Assembly: GCA_001664505.1 (NCBI GenBank) | Contig: CP011806.1 | Location: 4,716,493-4,780,492, forward strand | DNA length: 64,000 bases | Origin: Acidobacteria bacterium Mor1 | Lineage (GTDB): Bacteria > Acidobacteriota > Polarisedimenticolia > Polarisedimenticolales > Polarisedimenticolaceae | Reading direction: 5' to 3' | Shown: piece after piece, positions 26,261-35,948 of the stretch | How the letters are laid out: every line of letters starts with the position of its first letter | How positions within the stretch are numbered: the first letter of the stretch is position 1 | The notes under the pieces: model-generated | What the model saw: the letters and a program-made list of their open reading frames with translations, nothing else | What the model was told of the DNA's origin: nothing | Databases searched by the model: none | Program-made: the position numbers and the translations under genes

Positions 26261-28198
26261 ATGATCCGACGGAGCGGTCTAGCAGGGATGGTGATCCTTG
26301 CGATGGCGCTTGCGACCCCGGTCGCCGCCGACACGTTCTACGCGTACACCCAGGGCGGTATTCCGTCCGGGGCAGACATTTTCACCTGGTGCGATACGCC
26401 GCCTTGCGACGTGTTCGAGCCGGTGGTTTGCGACAACCCCGAGGGCGGCAACTCTCTTCGGATGAACACCAACGTCTGGGGTGGCTTCGGTGTCTTCCTG
26501 CTGGGCGACCTCGCCGATCTGTCCGATTACGACGACGGTGAGTTGCGCTTCTGGGTCAAGAGCACCAACGAACTCAAGATCGAGTTCCAGTGCCGGCCCG
26601 CTCTCGCCGATGTGACCTACACCACGTTCCTCAGCCAGACCAACTGGGACGGCACCGGAGACTGGCAGGAAATCCAGATTCCGATCGCCGACTTCTTCGC
26701 GCCGAACCCGGTCGATCCGGCGTGTCTGGCCAACGTCTACGCCCCGATCATGAGCACCATCGAGAACCTGCCGTTCTTCAACTCGTTCCAGATCGACTAC
26801 GCGCGCTGGGTCGAGCCGAACACCCCGTCCGGCGCTTCCAGCGTTTCGGTTCAGGGCCGGCAGTTCATGGTCGACGGCGAGCCCTTCGTGGTCAATGCCA
26901 TGGCCTATGCGCCGATCGGTATCGGTGAGAACTGGCAGGCCGGCTGGGCCGACCGCGCCGATCGCTACAACGTCGACTTCCCGCTGATGAAAGAGGCCGG
27001 CGCCAACGTGGTGCGGCTCTACGCGCCGATCGTGTCCGAGGCGATGCTCGACGCCGCCTGGGCCAACGGCCTGTACGTGATTCCGACCTTCGGCGTCGAT
27101 TCGATCCAGCTCGAGTGCCCCGAGGGCAAGGCCTACGTCGAGGACCGGTTCGTCGAGATGGTCAACGACTGGAAGGACCACCCGGCGATCCTGGCCTGGA
27201 TCATCGGTAACGAGGTCAACGTCAACCTGGGCGGTGCCGACATCTGCAACGACTGGTACCCGACCCTCGAGGCGATGGCTGCTGCCGGCCACGCTGCCGA
27301 AGGGGCGGCGTTCCACCCGATGGGTACCGCCATCGCCGACGTCTCTTCGCTGGGCGACGCCTGTATCGCCGGCTGCAGTGACGACACCGCGATGCCCAGC
27401 GTCGACTTCTGGGGCGCCCAGATCTACCGCGGCTGCTCCTTCGGTTCCGCGTTCAACGACTACGCCGGCAAGGCCGACTGCGACCGGCCGCTGCTGCTCA
27501 CCGAGTTCGGTGCCGACGCCTACGACGGCGTCTCGGGTTCCGAGGACCAGCTCGGCCAGGACAGCTGCTTCGACACCCTGCTGGCCCAGGCCGATGCCAA
27601 CCTCGCCGTGCGCACCGCCGGCGCCGTCAGTACCGGTCACACGATCTTCGAGTGGAGCGACGAGTGGTGGAAGGCCGAGTGCGACCCGGGTACCTCCTGG
27701 TTCGCCCACGACACCTGCACCAGCTTCACCAACACCGGCTTCCCCGACCCGAACATCAACGAAGAGTGGTGGGGGCTGGTCGCGCTGGATTCCGGCGACC
27801 CCGGCGCGCGCAACTCGCGCACGGCTCTCGGTTCGGTCAGCGAGTCGTGGAACGTCGGCGAAGCCTGCGCCTTCGGCTTCGACAGCTTCAACCCGGGAAC
27901 CGGTGAGGCGTCGCTCTCCTTCGATGTCGGCTCCGGCTCGTCGGACCACGTGCTGTACTACGGCCCGCTGGGCGACGTGTCGACCTACGGCTACTCCGGC
28001 GAAGTCGCCGGCCTGGGCGCCGACGGTTCCAGCGACGTGACGCTGCCCTCCGGCTCCCTGTTCATGATGGTCGTCCCCAAGAGCAACGGCGCCGAGGGTT
28101 GCTACGGCCTCGACTCCGACGGCACCGAGCGTCCGGCGTCTCCTGCGGCGAGCGTCGCCCAGTCGGCGACCCGCGCCTGTGTCTGCAACGCACCGTAA
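26261..28198 (+). CDS. Secreted GH-A clan glycoside hydrolase with N-terminal binding module (probable beta-glucanase)
   Basis: A 645-residue protein. I chose the ATG at 26261 (AGGGAGGGAG upstream, signal peptide ending VAA-D) over an in-frame ATG at 26213 that overlaps the LacI stop. Residues of about 22-185 look like a carbohydrate-binding sandwich (GELRFWVKS). The barrel follows: WIIGNEVN gives acid/base E318 and LLTEFGAD gives nucleophile E415. A small C-terminal domain ends with GLDSDGTERP, a tail also seen on other secreted proteins in this window. The barrel recalls the GH2/GH5/GH158 group, the last being endo-beta-1,3-glucanases, but I cannot place it. It is probably extracellular. 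A strong terminator follows at 28205. Confidence 0.8.
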   Translation: MIRRSGLAGMVILAMALATPVAADTFYAYTQGGIPSGADIFTWCDTPPCDVFEPVVCDNPEGGNSLRMNTNVWGGFGVFLLGDLADLSDYDDGELRFWVKSTNELKIEFQCRPALADVTYTTFLSQTNWDGTGDWQEIQIPIADFFAPNPVDPACLANVYAPIMSTIENLPFFNSFQIDYARWVEPNTPSGASSVSVQGRQFMVDGEPFVVNAMAYAPIGIGENWQAGWADRADRYNVDFPLMKEAGANVVRLYAPIVSEAMLDAAWANGLYVIPTFGVDSIQLECPEGKAYVEDRFVEMVNDWKDHPAILAWIIGNEVNVNLGGADICNDWYPTLEAMAAAGHAAEGAAFHPMGTAIADVSSLGDACIAGCSDDTAMPSVDFWGAQIYRGCSFGSAFNDYAGKADCDRPLLLTEFGADAYDGVSGSEDQLGQDSCFDTLLAQADANLAVRTAGAVSTGHTIFEWSDEWWKAECDPGTSWFAHDTCTSFTNTGFPDPNINEEWWGLVALDSGDPGARNSRTALGSVSESWNVGEACAFGFDSFNPGTGEASLSFDVGSGSSDHVLYYGPLGDVSTYGYSGEVAGLGADGSSDVTLPSGSLFMMVVPKSNGAEGCYGLDSDGTERPASPAASVAQSATRACVCNAP

Positions 28199-28204
28199 TC
28201 GGCA

Positions 28205-28229
28205 GGGGCGGCTTCGGCCGCCCCTTTTT
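28205..28229 (+). terminator. Strong intrinsic terminator after the GH-A glucanase gene
   Basis: An 8-bp GC stem (28205-28212 with 28217-28224) with a TTCG tetraloop is followed by five T. It lies 6 bp after the stop codon. Confidence 0.9.
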
Positions 28230-28292
28230 GATTTGTTTCGTGAGATTTGAACATAAACACCGATGGCTTTCCCCCTAAGTGAGGTTAGAGAG

Positions 28293-29429
28293 ATGAAGCG
28301 GATTACTACGATTGTTGCCATGGCGCTGCTGTGCCTGGCGCCCACGGTGGCCTTCGCCCAGCTGAGCTCCTACAGCCAGGACTTCGAAGGCCTCGACCAG
28401 ACCAACCCGGACGCCCTGAACCAGGACGGCTGGCTGATCTTCGCCAACGTGTTCAACGCCGACGGCAGCTATGCCTACGGCTACGGCGTCTTCCCGGCTC
28501 CCAACGGCGGCAACGGCTTCAGCGCGATCATCCCCGGACCCGGCGACCCGAACGTCGGCGGTCCCGACCAGGGTGAGCAGCAGCTCAGCATCTACAGCGA
28601 TTACAACAACGCCGACCACGGTATCGGCCGGGTGATCGAGGCCAACGTGTTCCAGGAGCAGGTCGTCGGTGCCGCTGACGTCGGTACCCGCTGGACCTTC
28701 TCCTTCGACGCGACCCGCGGCAACATCGAAGGCGCCACCACCGCTCGCGCCTGGTTCAAGACCCTCGATCCGAACGCCGGCTTCGCCCTGACCAACTTCA
28801 TCTGGGTCGACATGACCGACGTTCCGACCACCTGGGACCGCTACTCGGTCTCCATCGACATCGATGCCGGCCTCGTCGGCCAGATCCTGCAGTTCGGCTT
28901 CCTGAACAACGCCACCAACTACGAAGGCTCCGCCGTCTACTACGACAACATCGAGTTCGCTCGTGCGGTCAGCGTCGACATCAAGCCCGGCGCCTGCCCG
29001 AACCCGGTCAACCGCTGGACCAAGGGTGTCCTCCCGGTTGCGGTCCTCGGCACCGACGATCTGGACGTCTACGACCTGGATCCGGCCTCGCTGAACCTCA
29101 ACGGCGGCCACGCGGTCCGCTGGAGCTACGAGGATGTCGCCACTCCGTTCGGCGGCGACCTCTGCGGCTGCACCGAGCAGGAAGGTGACGGCTACATGGA
29201 CCTGGTGCTCTACATCCCGGTTCCGAACATCGTCGACGCCATGGGCTACCCCCAGTGCGGCGATCAGCAGATGTCCCTGGGCGGTTCGCTGGTCGACGGC
29301 ACGCTGGTGCGCGGTGCGGACTGCATCGAGTGGCGCGGCGGCTGCAAGCAGGCCCCGGGCGGACCGAAGCTGGAAGCCACCGTCGGCGGCTCCACCTCCG
29401 GTAGCGGCACGAGCCTGAGCCTCAAGTAG
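28293..29429 (+). CDS. Secreted carbohydrate-binding-like protein of the glucan locus
   Basis: A 378-residue exported protein with a signal peptide ending AFA-Q at about residue 22. The first half (about 25-230) looks like a sugar-binding jelly roll (SQDFEGLDQT, WTFSFDATRGN, YYDNIEFARAV). The second half contains SVDIKPGACPNPVN followed by GVLPVAVLGTDDLDV, a module that recurs in many exoproteins and has no known function. There are no catalytic residues that I recognise. Its place between two glucanase genes suggests a surface or soluble glycan-binding protein. The start at 28293 follows GAGGTTAGAG. It has its own terminator at 29458 and follows another at 28205, so it probably has its own promoter in the 63 bp upstream or depends on read-through. 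Confidence 0.72.
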   Translation: MKRITTIVAMALLCLAPTVAFAQLSSYSQDFEGLDQTNPDALNQDGWLIFANVFNADGSYAYGYGVFPAPNGGNGFSAIIPGPGDPNVGGPDQGEQQLSIYSDYNNADHGIGRVIEANVFQEQVVGAADVGTRWTFSFDATRGNIEGATTARAWFKTLDPNAGFALTNFIWVDMTDVPTTWDRYSVSIDIDAGLVGQILQFGFLNNATNYEGSAVYYDNIEFARAVSVDIKPGACPNPVNRWTKGVLPVAVLGTDDLDVYDLDPASLNLNGGHAVRWSYEDVATPFGGDLCGCTEQEGDGYMDLVLYIPVPNIVDAMGYPQCGDQQMSLGGSLVDGTLVRGADCIEWRGGCKQAPGGPKLEATVGGSTSGSGTSLSLK

Positions 29430-29457
29430 GTTCCGGTCTCACGCACTTGTTCGATAA

Positions 29458-29489
29458 GCGCCGCGGGCGGCATTCGCTGCCCGCGGCGC
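29458..29489 (+). terminator. Terminator after the binding-protein gene
   Basis: An 11-bp perfect stem (29458-29468 with 29479-29489) is followed by ATCTTTA, 28 bp after the stop codon. Confidence 0.75.
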
Positions 29490-29569
29490 ATCTTTAGCGG
29501 CCCGCTCGGTACGTCCCGGGCCAAACGATCCCTCCGACGCGCCCTCGCGCCCACGAGTGAGTTCACCTG

Positions 29570-31384
<1,815 letters not shown>

Positions 31385-31387
31385 GAC

Positions 31388-31413
31388 GATCGGGCCTCCG
31401 GCCCGGCCCGATC
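31388..31413 (+). terminator. Hairpin after the GH16 gene
   Basis: A 9-bp stem (31388-31396 with 31405-31413) starts four bases after the GH16 stop codon. There is no T-tract, so its strength is uncertain. Confidence 0.45.
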
Positions 31414-31480
31414 CGAGAACAGGCGTAAGCGGTAGACCTGATCGGCGGGTAGAATGACCCCAGGGGCACCCGGGGTAGAC

Positions 31481-31954
31481 ATGTCTCGTCTTTTGGTTGC
31501 GGTCTCACTGGCGCTCTTCATCTCCCCGCTGTCGTGGGCTGCGTCCGGCGCCTCACCCGGTGGGTCTCCTGCTCAGGTGGTGGAGGCCTATCACCGGGCA
31601 TTCGTCTCGGAGAAGGCCGATGCCGCGCGTCTTCTGATCGGCTCCCAGCTCTGGATGAGCGGCGGAGCCGGTTCCGCCGAGGCTTCCGACTGGGAGGCCC
31701 ACATGTTCCTCCGCGGGGAGGAGATCGACCAGTGGCTCGGCTTCATGATGAAGGAGGCGGGTCCCTTCGTGAACGAGGTCGAGGTGCTCTCGACCCACGA
31801 GCGCGCCCAGGCGGCGCTGGTGGTCACCCGGGAGACCGGACGCAACAAGTTCCGGGAGTGGTCGGGGGAGGTGGTCGTCTGGCAGCTCGGCCAGGTCGAC
31901 GGTTCGTGGAAGATACTCGGCTTCTTCCTGTCCGACGCCCGCAATCCGGAGTGA
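31481..31954 (+). CDS. Exported NTF2/SnoaL-like protein, function unknown
   Basis: A 157-residue protein with a signal peptide (MSRLLVAVSLALF to SWA-A). The mature part has the helix-then-sheet layout of NTF2/SnoaL-like domains: AQVVEAYHRAFVSEKAD at the start and VVVWQLGQVDGSWKILGFFL at the end, where W-K-I is typical. Such domains are sugar-, lipid- or peptide-binding or structural, so no reaction is assigned. The ATG at 31481 opens the signal peptide directly; an in-frame ATG 27 bases upstream is the alternative, and neither has a strong ribosome site. It lies just outside the glucan locus and convergent with the gene at 32031. Confidence 0.6.
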   Translation: MSRLLVAVSLALFISPLSWAASGASPGGSPAQVVEAYHRAFVSEKADAARLLIGSQLWMSGGAGSAEASDWEAHMFLRGEEIDQWLGFMMKEAGPFVNEVEVLSTHERAQAALVVTRETGRNKFREWSGEVVVWQLGQVDGSWKILGFFLSDARNPE

Positions 31955-31979
31955 GCGACTCGTCGGCGACCGGGCCGCC

Positions 31980-32009
31980 AAAAAAACGCCCGGACCGAGG
32001 TCCGGGCGT
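31980..32009 (-). terminator. Intrinsic terminator of the DUF11/Cys-repeat protein gene
   Basis: A perfect 10-bp stem (31986-31995 with 32000-32009) is preceded by seven A on the plus strand, that is, followed by seven T on the minus strand, 21 bp past the stop at 32031. Confidence 0.85.
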
Positions 32010-32030
32010 CTCCCAGGCGTCGTGCGCCGC

Positions 32031-35000
32031 TCATGGGCAGATCGGACTACGCTCCACTCCGGAACTATCGAGCCCCCAGCTCCCGCCGGCCGGTTGGGTG
32101 GAGCGGATCAGGTAGAACAGGGTCGGCGGCGGGGTTGCCGGATCGTTCCAGCAGGTGGCCGTCGTCAGGTTCGAGACGCAGTCGGCGTCGAACGCCGGGC
32201 TGCTGGAGCGAAGCACCTCGTACTCGGTCGCTCCGCTCTGCGCGTCCCAGCAGATGTCGCCGTTCCGGAACAGGGTGATCGGCCCGGAGATCTCATCGAC
32301 GGCGCCGGCTCCGACCTCGCCGGGGCATTGATTGTCGATTCCGTCGTTGATCTCGGGAGCGCCGGGAAATACCGAGCCGTTCTGGTCGTTACAGTCGAGC
32401 AGGGTGCCCGGGGTGCACGCTCCGCCGGTGAAGGCGCCGTCGCCGTCTCCGTCGATGCAGGCGCTCATGGTGACCCACTCCAGCCCTTCGGTGCTGTCGC
32501 CGAAGAAATCATCGGGCAGCAGCTCCGTGCCCTGGAGTACCGGCGTCTGCTCGATCTCGGCAAGACCGGCGAACTGGTACCAGGTGTAGGCATCGCCGTT
32601 CTCGCCGGCCGCCACGGCACTGAACGGGCCGGCGGCCGTGGGTACGAGGCTCTGCACGTCGGAGGTGATCGTGCGGATCGCGCCGGAAGGAGTGTCCACT
32701 TCATAGAGGCCGAACGGAGCGCTGAAGTTCCCGTCGGTCACGATCCAGTCCCCGTCGGCATCGACGCTCAGGGCGCGAGAACTCGCGAGAGCGCCGCCGG
32801 TGATCTCGACGTAGGCCGAGGGGTTGGCCGGGTCCATGCGGAACAGCCGGTTGTTGCTGCTGCGCAGCGCCAGGAAGCCGCCCGGTTCGACGGCGACCTC
32901 GACGACGAGGCCGATGTCCTGCACCGTCTCGTCGTAGATCGTGGTGATGGCTCCGGTTGCCGGATCGTAGCGCCGAATGCGCGCCAGGTTGCTGAACAAC
33001 TCCGACGCACCGCCGACGACAATCGCCGTGCCGTCCAGTGGATCGGTGTCGATATCCTCGGGGCTGAACCCGAGCTGCGACTGCCAATCCAGCGGAACCC
33101 CATGGATCGCCATGGTGTTGAGGTTGATCCTGAACGTAGGTAGGCCGACGACCCACAGGTCGCCGTTGTCTGCGTAGCCCAGGTTCGAAACGAACTCATC
33201 GGTGAAGCAGACGAAGTCGTGGGTGTCGGTATCGATACCCGGCTGGAACGAGAAGACCCGGCCGAACTGATTGAGCCCGACCAGGTGGGGCATCGGCACG
33301 TCGGGCACGTTCATCAGGCCGACGCTGTCGAACAGGGTGCAGGACAGGCCGTCGTTGGCGCTGCCGTTGATTCCGCCCTGGCAGGGGGCCGTGTCGGCCC
33401 GCGCCCGGAAGGTGATGACTACCTCCTCACCGGGGGCAAGGGAACCGGACCAATTCACCTCGCCGCCGCCCGAGGGATCCCAGGAGGCGCCGGGAGGGAC
33501 CGGGGGAACGAACGGGGGATCCCCGATCGGGGTGTAGCCGCTGGGAATACGCGCCTGGGCGCTGGCTCCCGCAAGCGTGTTGGGCTGAGGGTTGCGCACC
33601 CGAAGGGCGAAATCGACGGTCTCGCCGATCCGGGTCGCCTGGACTTCGCTCTCGTTGAGCGCGGTCTCCAGGACGGCGACCGGCGGCAGGCTGACCGCCT
33701 CGAGTTCGACCTCGATGGCTCGACGGACGGGCAGCGCCGAGGGCGCGACGACCGACAGCTCGTCACCGCAGAAGTGCGTGAGCGCCAGCCGGCCGTTGTT
33801 CAGCGTCACGTCATCCTGGTCGACGCAGGCATCGATCAGGGTGGTGAACACGATCTGCGTGGTTCCTGAAGGGGCGAGGTCGCCGTCCCAGCTCCAGCTT
33901 GTGTTCGAGAACTGGCTGATGGTCCCCGTCCCCGGGTCGAGCACCGCTTCGAAGGTCGCTCCGTCGCCGGGCTGCAGGAACAGCTGCAGGTTGCGTCGGT
34001 CGGCGTTCTCGGTGTTGGTCAAGGTGATGGTGTGGGTGATCCGGTCGCCGCCTTCGGCGGGGAGTCCGTTGTCGTCGACGGAATCGACCTGCATCGTGAT
34101 CGGAGCCGTGGAAACTGCGTTGATGCTGGTGACCACGGTGTTGGAGGAGAAGGTCAACGCCTCCAACGGGAGCAACTCGGCCCGGTTGACGACGTTGCCT
34201 CCGGCGGTCGAGCAGTTGACCCGGGCCGTCAAGGTCACCGAGCCCGACGCGCCCGGGGCCAGGTCGCCCAGCTGCCATTCGATCCGCTTGAAGCTGACCT
34301 CCTCGCCGCCGTCGCTGGCCGAGACGAACGAGATGTTGAAGTCGAGGTCGTCCCGCAACACCACGCCGGTGGCGCTCAAGTCTCCGGTGTTGGAGTAGTC
34401 GATGGTGTACGTGATGAGTTCGGCCTCTTCCGCGGCCGCCGGGCCGCTCTTGGTGCCTTCCAGGATCAGTGCCGGGCAGACCGTCGTGGCGCAGTCGCTT
34501 CCAGGACCCTGGGGTACGTCTCCGAAGCTGCTGCAGCTCGACGGTGTGGTGTGGTAGCAGGTCCCGCTCAACTGGCAGCAGGCCTGGATCGGTTCGGGGC
34601 AGTTGATGCTGTCGCAGCTGGTGGTCATCTGGTTGGTGCCCCCCTGGGCGGAACATTCCGCCGGGGTGATCAACGCGCAGGTGCCGTCGATGCAGCAACT
34701 CTCGACGCAGCTCGCCGTCGCGCAGGTGCCCTCGAGAGAGATCCCGCCGAAGGACTCGCATTCCTCGGGAGTCCGTTCTTCGCAGGATCCACCGCCGAAA
34801 CAGCAGGCGCGAGTCGCGAGGAAACAGCTCACGTCGAGCAGGATGCCCGGCTGGTCGGTGCCGTCGACGACGACCACGGCGAAGAAGCTGCCGGAACTCT
34901 CGTCGATCCGTGCGGAGACCGTCGCGTTGCTCTGGCCGGTGTCCTGGTTGGTGATCCCGCTGGTGCCGGCGACCGGGTTCGCGCAGAGGTCGACGTGGAC

Positions 35001-35708
35001 GTATTTAGTTGTCGGCGTGTCGGTGCCGTGGATCACCAGCGCCGCGTTGCCGCTGGGTGCGAAGGTCGGCGTGTTGATCCCGTCCCGGTAGGTCGAGGTG
35101 TCGAGGTTGACCTCGTCGCCGACCATGTCCGCCCACAGCACCGGTTGGTTCGCTCCGGTGCCGCTCGGAGCTCCGGCGACGAACATGGTCCGGATCACCC
35201 CGCCGACCGGATCGAAGAAGCGTGGCTGGATGTTGACCGGTGTGGCGATACAGGCCGCCTGATCGCCGCCGTACGGCACCAGAGACTCGGGAGGAGCGCC
35301 GGTCGGCGGGGAGACCCGGTACATGTAGATCTCGAGTTGATTCCCGTTGTTGCAGACGGTGGTGAAGCCGTTGATGTTGAAGCGCTCGACGTAGAGCGCG
35401 TCCCGGCTGGGAGAGAGCCGGTACTGCAGGTCCCAACGCCGTACGGCCTGGGTGTCCGGCCGGATCTCCGGCGGCAGGTTGTAGGTCACCCAGCCCTGTT
35501 GGCGGGTGTAGATGTCGACGGTGGTCTCGCCGGGAAGGGGTTGGCGTACGCCGCCCCCGGCGGCCGGGTCGATGAACCAGGTGTCCCCCTGGACGTAGGG
35601 GCCGGTCTGGATCTGCGCCGCTGCCGCAGTCGCCAGGGCAACGCAGGCAACCGCAAGTGCCAGACGCAGGATTCTATGGGAGCGGGTTCGAGTGTGGGGT
35701 GAGCTCAT
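32031..35708 (-). CDS. Giant secreted DUF11 / Cys-repeat / MopE-motif surface protein
   Basis: A 1225-residue exported protein (signal peptide ending AAA-Q at about residue 32). Residues of about 33-290 are an unassigned beta-rich domain. Three tandem six-Cys units of about 34 residues start at A301, each of the form A-C-C, G-x-C, TP-x-x-C, x-C, x-C. Residues of about 412-800 are DUF11-type beta domains (ITYTIDYSNTGDLSATGV). A propeller-like stretch with repeated blocks (about 830-1090) follows, then a MopE-like metal-binding motif (DGDGDGAFTGGA through LDCNDQNGSVFPGAPEI). The last 80 residues are an FN3-like domain ending GLDSSGVER. It probably sits at the cell surface; no enzymatic role is visible. 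It is monocistronic, divergent from the M23 peptidase. Confidence 0.82.
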   Translation of the reverse strand: MSSPHTRTRSHRILRLALAVACVALATAAAAQIQTGPYVQGDTWFIDPAAGGGVRQPLPGETTVDIYTRQQGWVTYNLPPEIRPDTQAVRRWDLQYRLSPSRDALYVERFNINGFTTVCNNGNQLEIYMYRVSPPTGAPPESLVPYGGDQAACIATPVNIQPRFFDPVGGVIRTMFVAGAPSGTGANQPVLWADMVGDEVNLDTSTYRDGINTPTFAPSGNAALVIHGTDTPTTKYVHVDLCANPVAGTSGITNQDTGQSNATVSARIDESSGSFFAVVVVDGTDQPGILLDVSCFLATRACCFGGGSCEERTPEECESFGGISLEGTCATASCVESCCIDGTCALITPAECSAQGGTNQMTTSCDSINCPEPIQACCQLSGTCYHTTPSSCSSFGDVPQGPGSDCATTVCPALILEGTKSGPAAAEEAELITYTIDYSNTGDLSATGVVLRDDLDFNISFVSASDGGEEVSFKRIEWQLGDLAPGASGSVTLTARVNCSTAGGNVVNRAELLPLEALTFSSNTVVTSINAVSTAPITMQVDSVDDNGLPAEGGDRITHTITLTNTENADRRNLQLFLQPGDGATFEAVLDPGTGTISQFSNTSWSWDGDLAPSGTTQIVFTTLIDACVDQDDVTLNNGRLALTHFCGDELSVVAPSALPVRRAIEVELEAVSLPPVAVLETALNESEVQATRIGETVDFALRVRNPQPNTLAGASAQARIPSGYTPIGDPPFVPPVPPGASWDPSGGGEVNWSGSLAPGEEVVITFRARADTAPCQGGINGSANDGLSCTLFDSVGLMNVPDVPMPHLVGLNQFGRVFSFQPGIDTDTHDFVCFTDEFVSNLGYADNGDLWVVGLPTFRINLNTMAIHGVPLDWQSQLGFSPEDIDTDPLDGTAIVVGGASELFSNLARIRRYDPATGAITTIYDETVQDIGLVVEVAVEPGGFLALRSSNNRLFRMDPANPSAYVEITGGALASSRALSVDADGDWIVTDGNFSAPFGLYEVDTPSGAIRTITSDVQSLVPTAAGPFSAVAAGENGDAYTWYQFAGLAEIEQTPVLQGTELLPDDFFGDSTEGLEWVTMSACIDGDGDGAFTGGACTPGTLLDCNDQNGSVFPGAPEINDGIDNQCPGEVGAGAVDEISGPITLFRNGDICWDAQSGATEYEVLRSSSPAFDADCVSNLTTATCWNDPATPPPTLFYLIRSTQPAGGSWGLDSSGVERSPICP

Positions 35709-35948
35709 GGCTGGATATCCCTGAAAGGAAGCCGGGACGACACATCCCGTCCGTGATGGGATATCGAGCTACGGGGCGAGACCCCTGCACTTCCGCGGAG
35801 CCCGGAGCCGGCCCGAGGGCGAAACGTCGGCGATATCTCGGTTTTCGGGCCTGCTTCGGCCGGCTCGGGTTTGACTCCGGCAGGGCTGCCCGGTAGTTTC
35901 CCCAGAGGTGGCGGGTATTTCTTGCCCTGGCCTGTGGAGAGTTCCGCG

